A DNA stretch of 50,920 nt, taken from the NCBI GenBank assembly GCA_964526665.1, contig CAZGJL010000005.1, forward strand, positions 1 through 50,920, given 5' to 3'. A program made the translations under genes and the position numbers. This DNA is from M50B91 sp964526665. GTDB taxonomy: Bacteria > Patescibacteriota > Gracilibacteria > UBA4473. The notes beneath the pieces were generated by a model, which did not search any database, was not told the DNA's origin, and was given only the letters and a program-made list of their open reading frames with translations. Shown one piece after another: positions 23,066 to 30,605 of this stretch (positions are counted from its first letter, which is position 1; the number at the start of each line of letters is the position of its first letter).

Positions 23066-24304
23066 ATGCGAAACTTTTTCTGGATTTGTCTGTTACTTTT
23101 GATCCCAGGTTTACTGGCAAGAGTTGCTATTGGTGGATCGGGGATTTTGGCAACAGACATCTTGGTGCCTATTTTTGCTGCAATATGGGTAGGGAAGAAG
23201 ATTATTTTTAATGAAAAATTCCCACGATGTGATTTTATCAGTGGGGGGTTTGCGTTCGTTATAGTCGCAATAGTGACGTGGCTCATTGGGGCATGGGATT
23301 TGGATATTACGGCAAAGATTTTGTCTTTTTCTTATATCGTTCGAATCCTGACGATGCTGATTATCGGATGGGCGGCAGCCGAATTCTTTGCGCAGAAAGG
23401 AGAAACTTCAAATTTCAAACTTCAAACTTCAAAATCATTCTTTTTTAAACGATTTTTTCTCATCTCTGGAGTAGTGATATTTCTGGGATTTATTCAGTTT
23501 GTATTCATTCCAGATATTTCTACCTATTCCACAGAAGGTGGATGGGATCCACATATTGGTCGATTGCTAGGAACATGGTTAGACCCCAATTATTTGGCAG
23601 GATTCCTAGGGTTTCTTTTGCCTGTTATAGCAGGGGCGTGGTACCGAAAAAGGAACTTTTGGCTTTTACTTCTGGGAGGAGCGGCCTTGGTGGCATTATT
23701 TCTTACATTTTCCCGAAGCGGATATTTGGCAGCAACAATGGGACTGGGTTTTTTCTTTCTGTTTCGTGATTGGAAAATCATTCTCCTTGCTGTTTTTATT
23801 GCGTTCCTGGGCTTGGCGGCGAGTGAACGAGCCCAACAACGTGTTGGAGAATTAACGGGCACCATGGCCTCTATTATGCTTCAGGATACAGCAGAAATTG
23901 ATCCCACAGCGAAATTGCGTATTCAAAACTGGATTAAGTCTTTTGATCTATGGAAAAAATATCCGGTGACAGGAATTGGGTATAATACATATCGCTGGAG
24001 AGCCGCAGAAGAAGGCGTGGTGGATGAAAATTATTTCTCCGCAGGTGGCGCAGATGGTACACATTTAACGGTGTTAGTTACAACAGGAATTGCGGGTTTT
24101 CTTGCATATATATGGTGGTTAACAGCATTGTTTTGGAAACCATTTCAGCGTTGGTGGAAGACAAAAAACGAATTACAACTGGGTTTTGCAATGGGGCTTT
24201 TATCTCTTGTTATTCATTCCTTGTTTATAAATTCATTTTTGTTTCCATTGATTTTCTTACCAGTAATTGCTATTGCTGGGGTATTACAACCGACGCATAA
24301 ATGA
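23066..24304 (+). CDS. O-antigen ligase/polymerase-like membrane protein
   Basis: About ten hydrophobic segments across 412 residues, with a large loop (about 250-320) late in the protein, as in WaaL/Wzy-type proteins that join or polymerise lipid-linked glycans at the outer face of the membrane. Supporting motifs: a DPNYLAGFLGFLLP segment, LTFSRSGYLAA, and YPVTGIGYNTYRW in the loop, all typical of the Wzy_C family. A NFKLQTSK stretch is encoded by tandem TTCAAA-type repeats. A GTG at 23060 would add two residues. The stop overlaps the DUF4012 gene (ATGA), so the two are coupled. Confidence 0.82.
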   Translation: MRNFFWICLLLLIPGLLARVAIGGSGILATDILVPIFAAIWVGKKIIFNEKFPRCDFISGGFAFVIVAIVTWLIGAWDLDITAKILSFSYIVRILTMLIIGWAAAEFFAQKGETSNFKLQTSKSFFFKRFFLISGVVIFLGFIQFVFIPDISTYSTEGGWDPHIGRLLGTWLDPNYLAGFLGFLLPVIAGAWYRKRNFWLLLLGGAALVALFLTFSRSGYLAATMGLGFFFLFRDWKIILLAVFIAFLGLAASERAQQRVGELTGTMASIMLQDTAEIDPTAKLRIQNWIKSFDLWKKYPVTGIGYNTYRWRAAEEGVVDENYFSAGGADGTHLTVLVTTGIAGFLAYIWWLTALFWKPFQRWWKTKNELQLGFAMGLLSLVIHSLFINSFLFPLIFLPVIAIAGVLQPTHK

Positions 24305-26088
24305 GAAATTTTGGAGCACTTTTGCTGATATTTGGCCTGGCTGGATTGGCAGGGAATTTTTACATTCAGAATCAAGTTCCGGAATTAAAAGCGAGTATTT
24401 TTGATCTTGTGGAAGAAGCGCAAAATGCGGGAATGGACGTTAATAAATGGGATGAAGTTGCCGCAATGGCCAAGGATGAAATTCCTCCATTTCCAGGATT
24501 GTTTCGTATTCGAAATTCCTTTGGAGAGGTGCCCAAAATCCTCCATGCTATAGAATCACTGCAATCAGAATTTCTCAACACAGAAACTTTTCCAGAGATA
24601 ATTCCTATGGATCAGATAGATCGTTCTTTTGGACACTTGAGAAACATTAAGGAGAGTTTGGGGAAAATTGAAGAGGCGATGGATGTCATTCCCAACTGGA
24701 TCGTGACAGAGGATATTCGAGAACAAAAACTAGAAGGAGAGGCAAAACTAGCTATTGCTCGAGAAAGTTTGGAAAGCGTATTGGAATTAGAGTCAGTCAT
24801 TTCTCGTTGGGCAGAGCAAGAAGAACGCTTGATTATCATTCTTCAGAATCCAAATGAACCACGCTCAACAGGAGGATTTATGGGGAGTTTACTGGTATTA
24901 GATTTTTCGAAGGAAAGCATTTCATGGAAATTTCAGGATATTTACGCGATTGATCGACTGATTCCTGCAGAAAAACTTTTATTAACCCCTGATTGGTTTC
25001 AAGGATTATCGCGAACATTGTCTCTTCGAGATGCTAATTTTTGGCCTGATTTTTCTACAAGCGCAGAAGAAATTCGTGCAATGTTTGCTCTCGCAGGAGA
25101 GCAGTCACCAGGCACAGTTATTGCTATTACGCCAGAATGGGTAAAAGTTTGGCTCGAATTAATAGGAGGCACACGTATGTCGAAGTGGGGAGTAGATTTT
25201 ACTCCAGAAAATTTTGATCTCGTGCTACAGTTTCTTGTTGAATCAAAAATAGAAGGTCGTTGGGGTGCAAAAAATCCAGTTATGAAATTGGCAGAGCAAA
25301 TGATTGCTCCGTACGCTGTCGCGCGAATTACGCCAGAAAAAATAGCAGCTATTGATTGGGAAGCCCTCATTGCAGAGAAACACATTCAGGCGCATTCTCG
25401 TGATAAAAAGATGCAAAAAACGTTTGAGCAGTGGGGAATTACAGGAACGCTCCAGAGACAAGAAGATGCTGATAATTTTCTTGCCTTTGATTTTATTTCG
25501 ATAGGAGCTAATAAATCCGAAAAATTCGTTTGGACTCGATTGGAGCATAATTCTCTCATTGCGGCAGATGGAGAAGTTGTGAATACGTTGAAAATCACAC
25601 GAACGCATTCGTTGCATTCAGGAGAAATTTCTCAACAATTGGGAGAAAAAAAATGGAGTCAGAATGTTCGAGAGCTGCTGACGCCGGATATTTTATGGAA
25701 ACTTGGAGCAGGAGAAAATCGTACGATGTTGAGAGTATGGGTTCCATTTGATTCGGAATTGGTTTATGGGGTGTCTCCTTCTGGAAACGTTCGTGCTGTG
25801 CCACGAACAGAGGGAGATTTTACGATGTTAGAGATTCCAGTGAACGTATTGCCAGGGGAGTCAGTGATCGCAGCGGTACAATACAAAACGCATATTGCGC
25901 GTGGAAGTCAGAACTGGCGTCCATATAACTTGCAAATAGTAGGAACTCCAGCACGAAAGCAGACAAAATTAATTTCAACAGTTTCGACACTTGATAGTGG
26001 GAAATTTACCGCTGAAACAGAAAATGTAGGAGCGCCAATTCCGCTACTTGATGGAAGTGTTCGGGCTGTGGTGGAATGGCAGAAGTAA
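24301..26088 (+). CDS. DUF4012 domain surface protein
   Basis: 595 residues with an N-terminal membrane anchor (about 5-22), a helical region (25-165) and a conserved DUF4012 core: QNPNEPRSTGGFMGS, a DANFWPDFSTSAEE motif, TPEWVKVWLELIGG and a beta-rich C-terminal part. Function is unknown, but the family often lies beside polysaccharide-export genes in Gram-positive and Patescibacteria genomes, as here. The ATG overlaps the stop of the ligase-like gene. Probably displayed on the cell surface and involved in building or attaching extracellular glycan. Confidence 0.85.
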   Translation: MRNFGALLLIFGLAGLAGNFYIQNQVPELKASIFDLVEEAQNAGMDVNKWDEVAAMAKDEIPPFPGLFRIRNSFGEVPKILHAIESLQSEFLNTETFPEIIPMDQIDRSFGHLRNIKESLGKIEEAMDVIPNWIVTEDIREQKLEGEAKLAIARESLESVLELESVISRWAEQEERLIIILQNPNEPRSTGGFMGSLLVLDFSKESISWKFQDIYAIDRLIPAEKLLLTPDWFQGLSRTLSLRDANFWPDFSTSAEEIRAMFALAGEQSPGTVIAITPEWVKVWLELIGGTRMSKWGVDFTPENFDLVLQFLVESKIEGRWGAKNPVMKLAEQMIAPYAVARITPEKIAAIDWEALIAEKHIQAHSRDKKMQKTFEQWGITGTLQRQEDADNFLAFDFISIGANKSEKFVWTRLEHNSLIAADGEVVNTLKITRTHSLHSGEISQQLGEKKWSQNVRELLTPDILWKLGAGENRTMLRVWVPFDSELVYGVSPSGNVRAVPRTEGDFTMLEIPVNVLPGESVIAAVQYKTHIARGSQNWRPYNLQIVGTPARKQTKLISTVSTLDSGKFTAETENVGAPIPLLDGSVRAVVEWQK

Positions 26089-26134
26089 GAAATGCGATAA
26101 TAGACGAACAGTGTTTGTTTTATGTTCAAAGGCA

Positions 26135-26183
26135 TTGACAAGATTGAGATATAATGCATTATGCAAACAGATCTTTGATATCA
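26135..26183 (+). promoter_or_regulatory. possible upstream promoter and shared 14-bp motif
   Basis: TTGACA (26135-26140), 16 bp, CATTAT (26157-26162), with a TATAAT also at 26150. The motif GATCTTTGATATCA (26170-26183) is identical to 22363-22376. The region 26089-26444 has no gene. Confidence 0.4.
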
Positions 26184-26329
26184 AACATATTCATCTGCTT
26201 TTGACGTAGGTGGTGACTCTTCTGATGATCCATCCCGAGGGTAGATCTTTCTGTTTGATGCTCTTTTATATATCGGATCAAGAAATTAAAACATTTTTTA
26301 ATGTTCGTTAATATTGATGAATTCCTTGG

Positions 26330-26373
26330 GTGAAAAACCTTGAATAATTACTCTTGTTCAGAGTTTTTCACCT
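26330..26373. other. long hairpin in the 355-bp gene-free interval
   Basis: Perfect 10-bp inverted repeat GGTGAAAAAC (26330-26339) / GTTTTTCACC (26364-26373) with a 24-nt loop. There is no U run directly after it, so it is not a clear terminator. A smaller AACATT/AATGTT hairpin lies at about 26291-26306. It could be an RNA element or operator before the next gene. Confidence 0.5.
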
Positions 26374-26431
26374 GAGAAATATCTTAGAAAAGAAAATTAT
26401 TTTTAATCACAGTAATCATTAATTAGAAACT

Positions 26432-26437
26432 TAAACT
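26432..26437 (+). promoter_or_regulatory. -10 box TAAACT (leaderless)
   Basis: Ends 7 nt before the ATG at 26445. No good -35 at 16-18 bp. Confidence 0.35.
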
Positions 26438-26444
26438 AAGCACC

Positions 26445-27314
26445 ATGGAAACAAAAATTTATCAATTTGGAACAGATCGCCTTTTTCGCGACAGAGCATT
26501 TAAAAACCCATTAATATTAACCGAAGGACTCACCTTTAAAATAGATGAAAAAGTTATTCATTTCGGAGATTGCAAGACCATTGACTTTTCAATCTACTTT
26601 TACGGAAAAACTTTTTTTATAAAAGAAGAGGGTGTTGGTGACTTGCAAAAAATATCGTATGACCCGAATCTAAATTTGGGTGAACGCATCGTTTTAGAGA
26701 AAAAATGGGTAGAACTAGAGACGGTCAAAGAAGGTTTGATCGAACTGGATGAAAATCCGTTTCCCAAAAGCTACAAATGGTTAAGGTGGCTATTCTTCAT
26801 TATCGTTGTCATTGTTATCATAGCAATCATCGTAGGATACTGGGGAAACATCAATTCCTCGTTTGGTTCAACTGTTGAAAAAATTGGAAATACCCTTAGG
26901 GGTGCCGACGAATATAAAGTTCCCGCAATAGTTGTCGGGGCTGGTTCAATTGTTGAAGAAGTCGAAAACACACGTGATAGGGATACAGTTTCAGTAGTTG
27001 CTGGGTTTGACTACGTATTTGATACAGTACCACTCACCTGGTTTGAACCAGAATTTGCAATTCCTAAAAATGTTATAGGGAGAGTTTATGTGCTTTATCA
27101 TAAAGCACAGAACTCATCCTGGTGTTACTTGGATGGTGCAGATGTACCTGATAATGAATACACTATTACGAAAATGGCAGATGGAAAAGGAATTATTTTC
27201 AAAGGTACCGATGGTACAACATTTGATGGAAAATCCTTTACCGTTGCATTTCCAGCAGATTATGATCCGGATAACAACTATATGTTTTATTTTGCAGACG
27301 GAGCAGGAGAATAA
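26445..27314 (+). CDS. single-pass membrane protein of unknown function
   Basis: 289 residues, family not recognised. A cytoplasmic beta-rich N domain (1-108) precedes one strong membrane helix (about 113-134, LFFIIVVIVIIAIIVGYW) and an outside domain (about 150-289) rich in Asp, Gly and aromatic residues. No N-terminal signal peptide, so the N terminus stays inside. This topology suits a signal-transducing or anchoring protein. It has its own terminator and is transcribed alone, between the DUF4012 gene and the glycosyltransferase. Confidence 0.7.
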   Translation: METKIYQFGTDRLFRDRAFKNPLILTEGLTFKIDEKVIHFGDCKTIDFSIYFYGKTFFIKEEGVGDLQKISYDPNLNLGERIVLEKKWVELETVKEGLIELDENPFPKSYKWLRWLFFIIVVIVIIAIIVGYWGNINSSFGSTVEKIGNTLRGADEYKVPAIVVGAGSIVEEVENTRDRDTVSVVAGFDYVFDTVPLTWFEPEFAIPKNVIGRVYVLYHKAQNSSWCYLDGADVPDNEYTITKMADGKGIIFKGTDGTTFDGKSFTVAFPADYDPDNNYMFYFADGAGE

Positions 27315-27347
27315 TAGAAGTTGATGAGTACACAACAGAAAGAAACT

Positions 27348-27382
27348 GGAGTCATCGTGCGTAAGCATTATGACTCCTTTTC
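27348..27382 (+). terminator. terminator after the single-pass membrane protein gene
   Basis: Stem GGAGTCAT / ATGACTCC, extended by an inner GTGC-GTAA-GCAT, followed by TTTTCTTTT. Confidence 0.85.
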
Positions 27383-27415
27383 TTTTGAAGAAATTTTATA
27401 TAAAATAGAATTAGT

Positions 27416-28318
27416 ATGAAAAAATTTTCTGTAATTATTCCAACGTACAACGAGGGGGATTGGCTTCAGAAAACAGTCTTGAGTGTTTTGAAACAAACCG
27501 ATTATCCGGAGTTTGACATTGTAGTGGTGTCAGACGGTGGGAATGATGATTCTGCTGATTTTTTGAAGAAAAAAGTCTTTTCACAAGTAGAACTTATTGA
27601 ACTTCCCGAGTCAGTTGGTGCACCACACGCGAGAAACATTGGTGCAGCAGCGGCAACAGGAGAATATTTTGTATTTATTGATTCTCACATGATTCCGGAG
27701 CCAAATTGGCTTCAGGAGCTGGCTGCACAGCTAGAAATGCCCAATATCGGTGCTGCCACCCTAAAAATACCAGATGTAAATGACCCTGAAAATGTAGGAG
27801 TTGTTTATGCACTTGGAGATTTTACATTGAATCCCACCTGGGGAGTCCCTAGGGAGGATATTTCCGTACAACTGACACCGCTGATCCCTGGCGGATGTTG
27901 TGCAATAACTCGAGAAATTTGGGAAGAAATAGGTGGATTTGATCCAGGACTTTGTCGATGGGGACGTGAAGATGTTGAGCTTTCTTTGAAAATTTGGGCA
28001 CGAGGATATGATCTCTCCACTTCACAAAACTCAGCTATTGCACATTATTTTAAGGAAGATTGTAATTTTGAAATCTCCTGGGATGAGGTGATTTACAATA
28101 TCGCTCGAATTATTTTGTGCTTTTTTGATGATGAGTGGCGAGACCATTTTTTTGGAGAAATTCAAATAGATTTTGCAGCGGAGTTGGATAGTGCACTGAA
28201 GAAATTGAGTGAAGATTCAGAATTTTTGGAATATCAAAAAATTCAAAAAGAGAGTTTGTCTAGGGATATCAATAAATACCTCACAGAATTTTCGGAATAT
28301 CATTCGTGGATTACATAA
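27416..28318 (+). CDS. GT-A glycosyltransferase with polypeptide-GalNAc-transferase-like motifs
   Basis: 300 residues. The N-terminal half is a GT-A fold: SVIIPTYNEGDWLQKTVLSV (5-24), then VVVSDGGNDD. The metal-binding site reads IDSHM (88-92), an Asp-x-His rather than the common Asp-x-Asp. Later, GGCCAITREIWEEIGGFDPGL and WGREDVELSLKIW (182-194) match the Gal/GalNAc-T motif. Both features are typical of polypeptide N-acetylgalactosaminyltransferases (GT27), which start mucin-type O-glycosylation, although ordinary GT2 enzymes share part of them. There is no lectin domain and no membrane segment, so it acts in the cytoplasm. It converges with a Pro/Thr/Ser-rich protein gene, a possible acceptor. 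Confidence 0.85.
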   Translation: MKKFSVIIPTYNEGDWLQKTVLSVLKQTDYPEFDIVVVSDGGNDDSADFLKKKVFSQVELIELPESVGAPHARNIGAAAATGEYFVFIDSHMIPEPNWLQELAAQLEMPNIGAATLKIPDVNDPENVGVVYALGDFTLNPTWGVPREDISVQLTPLIPGGCCAITREIWEEIGGFDPGLCRWGREDVELSLKIWARGYDLSTSQNSAIAHYFKEDCNFEISWDEVIYNIARIILCFFDDEWRDHFFGEIQIDFAAELDSALKKLSEDSEFLEYQKIQKESLSRDINKYLTEFSEYHSWIT

Positions 28319-28343
28319 AGAATATCGACAATATTTATTTTGA

Positions 28344-28377
28344 TAAAAAAACAAGAGCATTTAGCTCTTGTTTTTTA
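28344..28377. terminator. bidirectional terminator
   Basis: Stem ACAAGAGC / GCTCTTGT with a 5-nt loop, A run on the left and T run on the right. Serves the glycosyltransferase (plus) and the mucin-like gene (minus). Confidence 0.9.
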
Positions 28378-28396
28378 TTATTTTGCCAACAATATT

Positions 28397-29894
28397 TTAT
28401 ATAATCTTTGGTTTTGGGGTCGGTTTTAATTTTGGTTGTGCAGTAGGTGTTGGTTTTTTCGTAGCGGCAGGAGCAGGTATCCAAGACGTTGGCTTAACCG
28501 TAGGGGTAGGTGCCCAAGGACCTGGTTTGCTTGTAGGAGCAGGTTTTGGTTTACTCGTAGGTGCCCAAGGACCTGGTTTGTTTGTAGGAGCCGGTATCCA
28601 AGGTTTCGGAGTAGATTTAGGTTTGCTTGTAGGAGCAGGTTTTGGTTTACTCGTAGGAGCAGGCGTAGGTGCCCAAGGACCTGGTTTGTTTGTAGGAGCC
28701 GGTATCCAAGGTTTCTGAGTAGGTTTTGGTTTGCTCGTAGGAGCCGGTGTAGGTGCCCAAGGACCTGGTTTTGGAGTAGATTTAGGTTTACTCGTAGGAG
28801 CCGGTATCCAAGGTTTCGGAGTAGATTTAGGCTTGCTTGTAGGAGCCGGTGTAGGTGCCCAAGGACCTGGTTTTGGAGTAGATTTAGGTTTACTCGTAGG
28901 AGCCGNNNNNNNNNNNNNNNNNNNNNNNNNNNNNNNNNNNNNNNNNNNNNNNNNNNNNNNNNNNNNNNNNNNNNNNNNNNNNNNNNNNNNNNNNNNNNNN
29001 NNNNNTTGGAGTAGATTTAGGTTTACTCGTAGGAGCCGGTATCCAAGGTTTCTGAGTAGGTTTTGGTTTGCTCGTAGGAGCAGGCGTAGGTGCCCAAGGA
29101 CCTGGTTTTGGAGTAGATTTAGGTTTACTCGTAGGAGCCGGTATCCAAGGTTTCTGAGTAGGTTTTGGTTTGCTCGTAGGAGCAGGCGTAGGTGCCCAAG
29201 GACCTGGTTTTGGAGTAGATTTAGGTTTACTCGTAGGAGCCGGTATCCAAGGTTTCTGAGTAGGCTTCGGCTTGCTCGTAGGAGCAGGTTTTGGTTTGCT
29301 TGTAGGACTTGGTTTGCTCGTAGGAGTAGGTTTTGGTTTGCTTGTAGGATCTGGTTTTGCTGTAGTATTTACCAAAATTACAGTTTTTCCTGCTGCATCT
29401 TTTTCTAATGTAACAACGTCACCAGCTTGTAATTCATTTGCTTGAGATAGTTTAACAGTTCTTGAAACAGCTCCGGTTGTATCGAGATATCGGACTTCGG
29501 TTCCCCAGTTAAAATTCACCTCTTTGGCACTAGGAGTTACTTTGAGACCAGGATTATTGGCTTTCCAGAGTGCTGTTGCAGTACGGTTAAGACCAAACGC
29601 GATAGCACCGAGTGTATCGTTTTTTCCGACAGTGATTTTTGTATCTAGTAATCCTTTTGGCCTCAATGCCTCAAGATCAGTAGATATCTGGTCTCGAATA
29701 TCGTTTTGATTATTTCGCTCAATTTCATGCTGAGCGTCGGTCAAAGCATTTTTAATCGGTCCGAGCGCTTTGAGTTTTACATCCGTACGATTTGTAGAAA
29801 CTCCTCCAACATCAATTTTCCCGCCTTGGGCAGTTCGAGAAATGTGTTTTGCAGACACATTGCCTGCGCCGATAACTGAGAAAAGATTTTTCAT
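28397..29894 (-). CDS. LysM protein with mucin-like Pro/Thr/Ser repeats (interrupted by assembly gap)
   Basis: The N-terminal part (1-80) is polar; residues about 86-150 fit a LysM-type glycan-binding fold (ITVGKNDTLGAIAFGLN, then LWKANNPGLKV and a VRYL strand). From about residue 180 the protein is a tandem array of APTSKPK, STPKPGPWAPTP and QKPWIP units to the end, rich in Pro, Thr, Ser and Lys, with regular Trp. I followed the frame through the gap and find the stop at 28397-28399; the gap shifts the frame by one, so shorter versions are artefacts. No clear signal peptide. The Thr/Ser-Pro pattern looks like a mucin stalk and a good O-glycosylation substrate. An extended -10 (TGG-TAGAAT, 29927-29932) gives a leader of about 26 nt. 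Confidence 0.75.
28906..29005. other. assembly gap (100 N) in the Pro/Thr/Ser repeat array
   Basis: Exactly 100 N inside near-identical repeats; repeat number is unknown. Confidence 0.95.
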
Positions 29895-29985
29895 GTTTTT
29901 GTGTTATTTTTTGAAAAAATCAAGACATTCTACCAGAAGAACACGAAAAACACAAATATATAGAATTTGACATTTATAATTTAGT

Positions 29986-30069
29986 ATGACAAATTGCTTT
30001 CGGTCTACTGAGTGGCACTTCTCAACCATGGGGTCTGAGATGCTCCAGAACAAGACTGAAGATATTTGA
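29986..30069 (+). CDS. possible leaderless small ORF (27 aa)
   Basis: A perfect TATAAT (29975-29980) ends 5 nt before this ATG, the same arrangement as the leaderless genes here. The peptide is polar with one Cys near the start. No family, no good -35. It may instead be the first part of a non-coding transcript that runs to the hairpin and T run at 30305-30333. Confidence 0.25.
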   Translation: MTNCFRSTEWHFSTMGSEMLQNKTEDI

Positions 30070-30190
30070 AACTTTCGAACAAAACATACAATTTTTTGTT
30101 TGTGAGTGGCGAGGAGTTCTGAGTATCAGGGCTGGTTGCCACCCATTAACAGGAGGTGGAATTTTAAAACCAAATACATTTAATAGATCT

Positions 30191-30247
30191 ATGAATCAAA
30201 AACATTCAAGAAGTTTATTTGGTCAAAAAGTAATGTTGCAATGGTAA
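30191..30247 (+). CDS. possible small ORF (18 aa)
   Basis: TTTAAT (30179-30184) ends 6 nt before the ATG. The peptide is basic with Trp at the end. A perfect AGGAGGTG (30151-30158) lies 32 nt upstream, too far to act as its ribosome site but striking in a window almost free of such sequences. Weak evidence. Confidence 0.2.
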   Translation: MNQKHSRSLFGQKVMLQW

Positions 30248-30304
30248 AAAATCGTCTAAAAATTAAGCAAATCGCTTATGTTCCCTATATTGAAAAATAG
30301 GGAG

Positions 30305-30333
30305 GCGTCCTGCTCGGGCGCATGTACTTTTTT
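30305..30333 (+). terminator. terminator-like hairpin in the 29.9-30.6 kb gene-free interval
   Basis: Stem GCGTCC / GGGCGC with loop TGCTC, then 6 nt and six T. Just upstream is another stem, CCCTAT / ATAGGG (about 30281-30301). Together they could end a small RNA that starts near 29986. The rest of 30334-30570 holds only the minus-strand hairpin listed next. Confidence 0.4.
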
Positions 30334-30421
30334 ATTTATTTTCAGTTCAACACGCGAATTGATTGTGCAGTTTTGTACGGAAGCACCACTAAGTGTCTTC
30401 TAGAAAGGGTATATCTCTTTC

Positions 30422-30471
30422 AAAAAAAAGAGCGCGTTTCTAATTCAACCTACGAATCAGAAACCGCTCTT
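30422..30471 (-). terminator. minus-strand terminator-like hairpin without an obvious gene
   Basis: Two-part stem AAGAGCG...TTTCT pairing with AGAAA...CGCTCTT, loop of 17 nt. On the minus strand it is followed by eight T. No minus-strand gene lies between here and 30606, so it may end an unseen small RNA. Confidence 0.5.
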
Positions 30472-30570
30472 AAACTTGTCTGAAAATAAAAAAAATCAGT
30501 ATTTATTTTTAATACAAAAGAGTTGTAAAACAACATTCTTTGCAACGAATCATTTTCATGTCTAAATGTA

Positions 30571-30599
30571 TTGCTTAAAAAACAACATTATGTTAAAGT
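30571..30599 (+). promoter_or_regulatory. promoter of the 722-aa surface protein gene (leaderless)
   Basis: TTGCTT (30571-30576), 17 bp, TAAAGT (30594-30599) with TGT upstream (extended -10), ending 6 nt before the ATG. Confidence 0.6.
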
Positions 30600-30605
30600 G
30601 TCCTA

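Noticed and set aside
28368..28718. Plus-strand Gly/Val-rich, collagen-like ORF opposite the Pro/Thr/Ser repeat gene
   Set aside because: It is the complement of the regular repeat codons. The minus strand has the LysM domain, a sensible start and a continuous frame to a stop beside a terminator.
28436..29408. Arg/Trp/Phe-rich ORFs in the other plus-strand frames of the same repeat
   Set aside because: Composition is not that of a real protein and they cross the N gap only because N has no stop codons.
29970..30600. tmRNA, RNase P, SRP or 6S RNA in the gene-poor interval
   Set aside because: None of their conserved core sequences was found by eye. Left as unknown possible RNA.
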